The position numbers were made by a program, and so were the translations under genes. A stretch of DNA of 64,000 nucleotides from NCBI GenBank assembly GCA_003024175.1, contig MDYQ01000661.1, positions 124,001 through 188,000 on the forward strand, in the 5' to 3' direction. Below the pieces are notes generated by a model. The model saw only the letters and a program-made list of their open reading frames with translations, ran no database searches and was not told where the DNA came from. Of the stretch, positions 58,049 through 64,000 are shown piece after piece. How positions within the stretch are numbered: the first letter of the stretch is position 1; each line of letters opens with the position of its first letter. Source of the DNA: Planoprotostelium fungivorum. Its lineage: Eukaryota; Evosea; Variosea; Cavosteliida; Cavosteliaceae.

Positions 58049-61000
58049 ATGTCTAGGAAGAAAGATACAAGGTTCTCCGTCAATTTTGGGGCGCTGGACC
58101 GCGGATCTTTAGCTCCTACATCAAGTAAAGAGGCAGTCTTAATGGTTCCATCACAGAATACCTGGCTGGCGAGGGCGATCGAGAAGAATCGAGAGGATGA
58201 AGTTGCTGCAATCATCAAAACGTATAACGCGGGAGCGGTGCAGGCCACGGATCATTTGGGAAGGAATTGCATTCACGTGTGCGCTCAGTATGGAACATTG
58301 ACCATGCTGGAGCTCTTGTTGAAGCACGAGCCCGATTGGAGAGCGGGCGACAACTTTGGAGTGACCCCATTGCATTTGGCCAGTCAATCGGCCAGATATG
58401 ACATAGTAGATCGTCTCATTTCACTCGGCGCCGACGTGAAATTGGTGGGTAACTCTTATTCTTTATTCCTCCAAAAGTGTCTGTCGTGTGATATGATGAT
58501 GACATGATACAGATGGACGACGGCGGTAACACATCTCTACATTATTTATGTGGATCTACGATCCCAAAAGAAAAGAAGACTGGGTTCTTAAAGGTGACAA
58601 CTCCAAGATCATATCACATTCCATCTTTGACCATCCCAATCAGAGTTTCAACGACATGATCAAAGCTGGAGCTGATCTCTACGCCCGAAACATCACCGGT
58701 GACGTTCCCCTGCACGAGGTGACATCACCTCTCACATCATCATCCAATCACTCATCCTCTAAGGCCTGTCGCACCGGCAGTATCACCGCCGTCAAAGTCA
58801 TGGCCGAACAGAGGGGTATCGAATTGGATTCTTCCAATTTACAGAAAGAGACACCCCTCCATCATGCAGCCCGTCGCGGAGAGAAACGCATCGTCCGAAT
58901 TCTACTCGAAAAAGATGTCAATTTCGGCGCCGAGAGCGAGAGCGGCACTGCAGCTCAGGTGAACGACTCCACTCTCGCATCGCATCTCACATGATGAAAA
59001 GGTCGCGCGAGAGAACAACCATCATGAAGTCGTGTCGCTCATCATGAACTACGCCGAGAAGAAGAAGAAACAAGTTGCAAAGGCCACGATGAATCGTAAG
59101 ACAAGGATGACAGAAGAAGATGTCTTCAAGCAGTTGGAGTACAATGCGGAGAAGTCCAATCGTTTCGAAGAGTTTAAGAGGTTGGTGTCCGAGTCAAAGA
59201 TCGATCAGCAGAAGCTCATGAACTTGACGAGTCCCACCGGTAGGACGCTCATGATGGTGGCCAATTATCACGGTGAGGGAGAGTTGTAGATGGACATTGA
59301 GACGGGAAAGGAAATTGGGACTTGGTCACGTGGCTGCTGTCGAAGGGCTTCCCGGTGAACGGGCAGGACAAGAACGGTGAGAAAATTGGGGGAAAATTGG
59401 GTGATGATGAGTAGGCTGGACGAACCTACATTATGCGGCGTGTTCAGACAATGGAAAGGTTGTGATCGGTCTCTTGAAACAGAGGGACATCAATGGTGAG
59501 ATGTCGTCATCGATCACGTGATCTTCATCACATGAATAGTTCATCGAGTAGACGTTAAACACTATCATATCACGTGACATATTATCTCACCATCATCGTA
59601 CAATCACATCATCACATCATCTTCATTATCATCACCATCACCATCATCACCATCACCATCACGTTGACCCTCTATATCCTCTGACTCGTAGATAGTAAAT
59701 ATCAAGAATCACGATCAAAACACACCCCTCCACTACCTCGCAAAGAACACGTTTTTCCCTAACCTGATGCCCGAAATCATGGAGATCCTCCACACCAAGT
59801 TCATGCACTTCAACGCCACCAACGTCAACGGAGAGACAGGTGGGACGTCCCAAATTATTTTCCCGCCAAATCTCACCTCCCCCCCAGCCCTCCACAACTC
59901 GTGCTGGAAGGGAAACATGGTCGTGACGCGGCTGCTGATCGAGAAGGGAATCAACATCAATTTACCGAATAAGATGGGCGAGACTGCTCTACACTGGGCA
60001 GTCAGGGCGGGCCAAGAGAATCACGTGACACTGTTGATCGACAGGGGGGCAGACATCACGATCAAGGGTCAAGAGGGTCTACCGTTAGACATCGCGACGT
60101 CTGCCTTGCAGCCCAAAGATTCGATCATCCTGGCGCTCGGCGGGAAACGTGAGATTGGGACGGACGGAATTGGGAGTGAATTTTTCAGCGAAAAACAAGG
60201 AGGAGGAAGAGTCGAACAAGAGGAGTTGGTTCCAAAACATGCTGAAGAAACACAAAGAACAGCAGGCGAGCGACGTGGCCGGTGACGTCAAATTCGAGAT
60301 GCAGACGAAGCTCAATTGGTTGATCAAGCACGACGAGCTCCAGGTGAGAACATCCCAAAATGAAACATTAAAATGAAATAAAACAGGTCCACGAATTATT
60401 GGGAACGGGTCGATTCGGTGCCGTCTATCGTGGTACCTATCGAGGCCAGACGGTCGCCGTGAAACACTTGCAGAATGTCAACGGAAAATACGAACTCCAA
60501 AAAGAGTTTGACATCATGAGCGCCATGAGGTTCCTCATCACCTTCATGACTCGCACTTACATCTTCAGGTCACCCAGAGTCGTTTATTTTTACGGCGTAG
60601 TTCTATCAGAGACGATGACAGCCTACATCATCATGAGCTACTGCGCAAAAGGAGCTCTCACCAGCGTGTTGAGAGACACACTCATGGATCTAAACTGGCC
60701 CCTCGTCTTCAAGTGGTGCAGACAGATCGTCCAGGTGAGGCCGGAGTGGCTCGTTGTAGTCTGACACACCCCCGGGGAGTCAACGATCTACACTGCTGGA
60801 AGCCACAGATCATTCACAGAGATCTGAAGAGTTTGAATCTATTGGTAGACGAGTACGATGACATTGTCGTGTCAGATTTCGGTATATCTCGGTTCGTTGT
60901 AGATGACAACCTGTCTACCCTGGGTAAACTGAGAGGTGAGGAAATTTCGGTGAAATTCGAGTGAAAGAGGGCAGGCACTTACGCTTATTGTGCGCCGGAG

Positions 61001-63172
61001 ATTTATCTGGGGGCACCTGCTACGGTCAAATCGGATATTTTCTCTCTGGTGAGTATTATTCGATACCGAGAACCAAATCGCAAGCTTCTTTACATTCGAA
61101 GATAGAGATCAATGATATTTTTTCGATCCAAATTCTCCTCGAAACATTTGAATTCGTTTTTTTCATCCTGAATCTACTTGGTGAAAATGAAATCGATCCA
61201 TTTCAATAAGAAATAGAACATCAAGACCCCTCTCATCATTGTGAATCTAAATCCATCAACATTAAATCGATTGTTTCAATTCAATCCATATAGGGTGTCA
61301 TCTTCTGGGAATTAGCCACACGATGCGTCAGGGGAGAATACGTCAGGCCCTACAGTGAATTCAGACACCTCATCATCGATTTCCAAATCATCATTCAGGT
61401 GGCCAAGGACAAACTGAGGTGAGATCTCGCGTGGAATTCGATGAAAACTCAAAGTCTCCAGGCCCACGATCCCACAGGGGTGTCCCGAGATGTTCGCCAA
61501 CCTCATCCGAATCTGTTGGGACGCCACGGAAGATTGTAGACCGTCTTGCAAGGAGATATTGGAGCATCTAAACAAGTTTGCGAGGGACTATGAAGGTATG
61601 TTTGTCATCATCATCCATCATGTGATCAGCCATCATGTGATCAGCCATCATGTGATCGGCCATCATCAGATGATGATGATCGATCGATCAGCACTATGAT
61701 GACGATGATGCATATCATCACATCATCACCAAGGGTAAAGAAACTGATTCAATTATGTAGCGAAACCGGAAGATTGGAAGAGATTCCAACCGAGTGACAA
61801 GAACACCACGTTCGACTCCCTCTTCGCCGCTCTGGACGGTGCAGCCGATGACGATGATGACGATGACATCGAGTATTACAGTGAGCATATCCTCTCATCT
61901 TCATTCGTCATGATTCACGATTATCCCGTCACTCTCATCCATCATCATACATCATGATCTCATCGTGATGCATCATCCATCGCATGTTGTCATCACGCTC
62001 ACGTTGTCATGACAGCTGCTACAACCAGCCCGGTGGTAGCTTCACCACCGTCAGTCCGCACGGAGAGCCCACTCAGCTCACCACGGCTGGACAGAAGCAC
62101 TTCACCCACCCCCGAAATTCCATCGAATTTCGTTCCCATGGACCCACAGCGTTTCCCGCCAAAATTAACGGAAAAGAAATCGGAGTTGAAGCTAAATATA
62201 GCTCGGCCGGTCCGCAGTGTGTCGAGCGGTGAGGGCGATCCCCCGTTCGTGAGAGCTCTGGTGAGACGTCACATGTGATATCATGATGACGTGGCCAGGC
62301 TGAGTCTTCAGAGTCAATTCTACCGGAGAAGAGGTCGAGGTTTAACCTGAAGGCGGGAATTGTGAGTCCATCTCATCACACATTGCGCTCCCACACATGT
62401 GCATCATGTTTGTGATCGTGATCGGACCTTGATGCCATCATCTCGCCTCCATCACATTGGCGATCGTAACACATCGTCACCGATCGATCGCGATCATCTC
62501 ATTACGATGCAAGATCATCTCATCACGATGCAAGATCATCTCATCACGACTATCATCACGCTGATCTCACAAACAGGATTCCCTTCCCATCCAATCTGCA
62601 CCTCAATCTCCGGTCGCCGCCGTACGTAACAACAGGTACGTACACTGTCGACACGTCGACAACCACCGACACGTCATCAGGAGCAGTGAAGATGTGGGAG
62701 AAGGTCACGGCCCCACCATGTTCAGGAGTGCGAGCAATTCACCGAAATCAAGCGCCACACTGAGAGAAGTGAGGAGATCAGTTGAGCCGCCGACGATCGA
62801 GCCTGGATCGCCAGATTCCGCAGAGTGTTCTTCTCCTTCTCTGACTCCGAGAGGTGAGATCATCGATCGCATCGATGATGGCATCATCACCGATCGCATG
62901 CGATGATGATGACGATCTCCACGATCACATCATGAATCACATCACGATCATCATCACATTCAATCACATCATCATCATGATCATCATCACTCATAGACAT
63001 ACCCTCATGACAAGCAGGAACTCGTCTCTTGGGAAAGAGTAGAGCCAAATCAAAGTCCTCTTCAAAGACCATGAGGAACCCTGATGAGATGTCATGGTTC
63101 GATTACATGCAAACGGCTGAATTCCAGGCCATGCAGGGCAAGAGACAGAGCGAGGGATCCAAAAACTCTTAA
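58049..63172 (+). CDS. Ankyrin-repeat tyrosine-kinase-like (TKL) protein kinase
   Basis: Signalling kinase with a long N-terminal ankyrin array: NCIHVCAQYGTLTMLELLLKHEPD, NFGVTPLHLASQSARYDIVDRLISLGAD, DVPLHE, KETPLHHAARRGEKRIVRILLEKDVNF, TALHNSCWKGNMVVTRLLIEKGININ and ETALHWAVRAGQENHVTLLIDRGAD. The kinase domain has VHELLGTGRFGAVYRGTYRGQTVAVKHL (Gly loop, VAVK), YIIMSYCAKGALTSVL, IIHRDLKSLNLLVDE (HRDLKSxN, TKL type), VVSDFGISRF (DFG), TYAYCAPEIYLG (APE) and GVIFWELATRC. The tail is Ser/Pro-rich and ends QAMQGKRQSEGSKNS. More than 20 introns are present, several GATC-rich. The junction after WCRQIVQ near 60734 is unresolved. TAA is at 63170. The frame is open upstream of the ATG to 57932. Confidence 0.88.
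59840..59887 (+). repeat. Kinase-gene intron of shared intron family B
   Basis: A 48-nt intron containing TCCCAAATTATTTTCCCGCC, almost the same as the formin intron at 16974-17017. Splicing rebuilds the ankyrin motif TALHNSCWKGN. Confidence 0.65.
61615..61666 (+). repeat. 15-bp tandem repeat in a kinase-gene intron
   Basis: CCATCATGTGATCAG occurs three times in tandem plus a partial fourth copy, with one base change in the third. Confidence 0.9.
62492..62550 (+). repeat. 21-bp tandem repeat in a kinase-gene intron
   Basis: A 21-bp unit (GATCATCTCATCACGATGCA plus A) is present 2.7 times; the first copy has one change. Confidence 0.9.
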
Positions 63173-63414
63173 AGAAATCGCGATGTGTTCTCTTCTTTAT
63201 TCTCATTGGACATCGACATCATCGTGATGATGCGAAATCATAAAGAGGTCTGTGGTGTTCTCTTCGTTGATTCTCATCAGACGTCATCATCATCGTGATC
63301 GTGAGATATGAGATATGAAGAATTTTATGTTTTCTTTATTCTCATTAGACTTCATCGTCATCTTGGTTCGTCTGTATGGTGGACAGCTCCAATTGGGCCG
63401 TGTTATTGTCTGTT

Positions 63415-63940
63415 CTACTCTCTTCCTTCTGACTGCTGTTGTTCTTCGAGTGACTTTGGTTTGTCCCACTCTGTGTCGATGCAGATGGAGTGAGCCAACC
63501 TTTCACATTGGAGAAGGGAAGATAGATGTCGATGATCATCAGCCTGACGTCAACATCAGATGATGTGCGCGATCATGTTGATGATGACGAGTCTACCTGG
63601 CAATGGCAGTCAAAGCGGAGACGATTCCGGTCTTGATGAGGAAGAGTTCAATGCCCGGGGCTGATTCGACATTCGAACCGAAACTGAAGAGGTTGGCCAC
63701 TAATAGCACGGCTGCCACACAGATGGTCTTCTTCGTCAGCTGTTGAGTTTATCAGACTCCCAGACGTAATGGTGACGACGGTGAAGGTGGATGGTGGACG
63801 ATGATGCTGATGATCGGAGACGTCTCACCTCCGATCTGAGCTGGCATGAGGCTTGAGAGTTTGAATCCAGCAATGATGAAACCGACGCCCATGACAAGCC
63901 ACACCAGGGCAAACCAAGTCACGAGACCGACGTAGACCAT
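63415..63940 (-). CDS. Small multi-pass membrane protein, unidentified
   Basis: The first exon reads MVYVGLVTWFALVWLVMGVGFIIAGFKLSSLMPAQIGG, a strong membrane segment. The second reads LTKKTICVAAVLLVANLFSFGSNVESAPGIELFLIKTGIVSALTAIA, with one or two more. A hydrophilic tail follows; two reading frames are possible (ending LEEQQQSEGRE at 63415, or a Ser/Asn-rich tail ending at 63345). The junction between exons 1 and 2 does not keep frame with the most obvious splice sites, so an exon may be missing. No family recognised. The start at 63940 is preceded by in-frame stops near the window edge. Confidence 0.5.
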
Positions 63941-64000
63941 CGATCAGCGTCACTACGCACGCTGTAGCGAGCAGTGAGCAACTGGCGGGCTTCGGAGGTG

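Noticed and set aside
62640-62670. GTCGACAC repeats here and at 32350-32405 as a shared element
   Set aside because: At 32350 the words encode a Ser/Thr-rich tail (VDTSRTSTPS) and the two sites share only the short palindromic word, so common origin is not supported.

Overview
The window is nuclear DNA from an intron-rich unicellular eukaryote. Genes are packed a few hundred bases apart on both strands and are cut by many GT-AG introns, mostly 40-60 nt. The gene set is signalling- and cytoskeleton-rich: a formin with an N-terminal C2 domain, a G-alpha subunit, an RGS protein, a RasGEF, a Rab-like GTPase, an ankyrin-repeat tyrosine-kinase-like (TKL) kinase, two Zn2Cys6 factors and an RTA1-like membrane protein. 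This mix fits a free-living amoebozoan such as a protosteloid amoeba. That is an inference from gene content and intron style; no species marker was seen. Gene models were built by hand from open frames, splice signals and family conservation, so ends and single junctions may be off by an exon.

Layout, left to right. 1-6.7 kb: a 3' gene scrap, the U3 snoRNP protein RRP9 (+), a divergent kinesin (+), then a tRNA-Leu(CAG) (-). 7.2-9.5 kb: a Gfo/Idh/MocA oxidoreductase (+) and a GNAT acetyltransferase (-). 9.8-19.5 kb: an RGS protein (-), a C2-SNAP25-like SNARE (+) and a C2-formin (+). 19.7-23.4 kb: a metallophosphoesterase (-), a Zn2Cys6/PAS-like factor (+) and a DUF1772-like membrane protein (+). 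23.5-29 kb: a RasGEF (-) and a JmjC protein (+). 29-32.4 kb: unrecognised low-complexity, probably nuclear genes (+), the last ending in a CxxC..H zinc-finger-like module. 32.8-36.9 kb: G-alpha (-) and a second Zn2Cys6/PAS-like factor (+). 37.2-44.8 kb, all on -: PP5 phosphatase, an unknown helical protein, an RTA1-like protein and an FtsJ-like methyltransferase. 45-46.7 kb: an SNX1/Vps5-type sorting nexin (+). 46.9-47.0 kb: a perfect 54-bp inverted repeat. 47.1-51.6 kb: a secreted G8-domain protein (+). 51.8-52.6 kb: a Rab-like GTPase (-). 53-57.8 kb: a GH38 alpha-mannosidase (+). 58-63.2 kb: an ankyrin-TKL kinase (+). 63.4-63.9 kb: a small membrane protein (-).

The most unusual signal is in the introns rather than the proteins. 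Introns of unrelated genes share sequence. One family has three near-identical 42-45 nt introns in the sorting nexin and the formin. A second joins the formin, the kinase and, on the opposite strand, the methyltransferase. A third motif supplies a 5' splice site in one orientation and a 3' splice site in the other. The palindrome TGACGTCA recurs in introns, five times within 2 kb of the mannosidase gene. Together this looks like recent intron gain by introner-like elements. Longer introns are filled with GATCATCACG-type low-complexity sequence. No virus-derived element, rRNA, CRISPR array or intact transposon was recognised.
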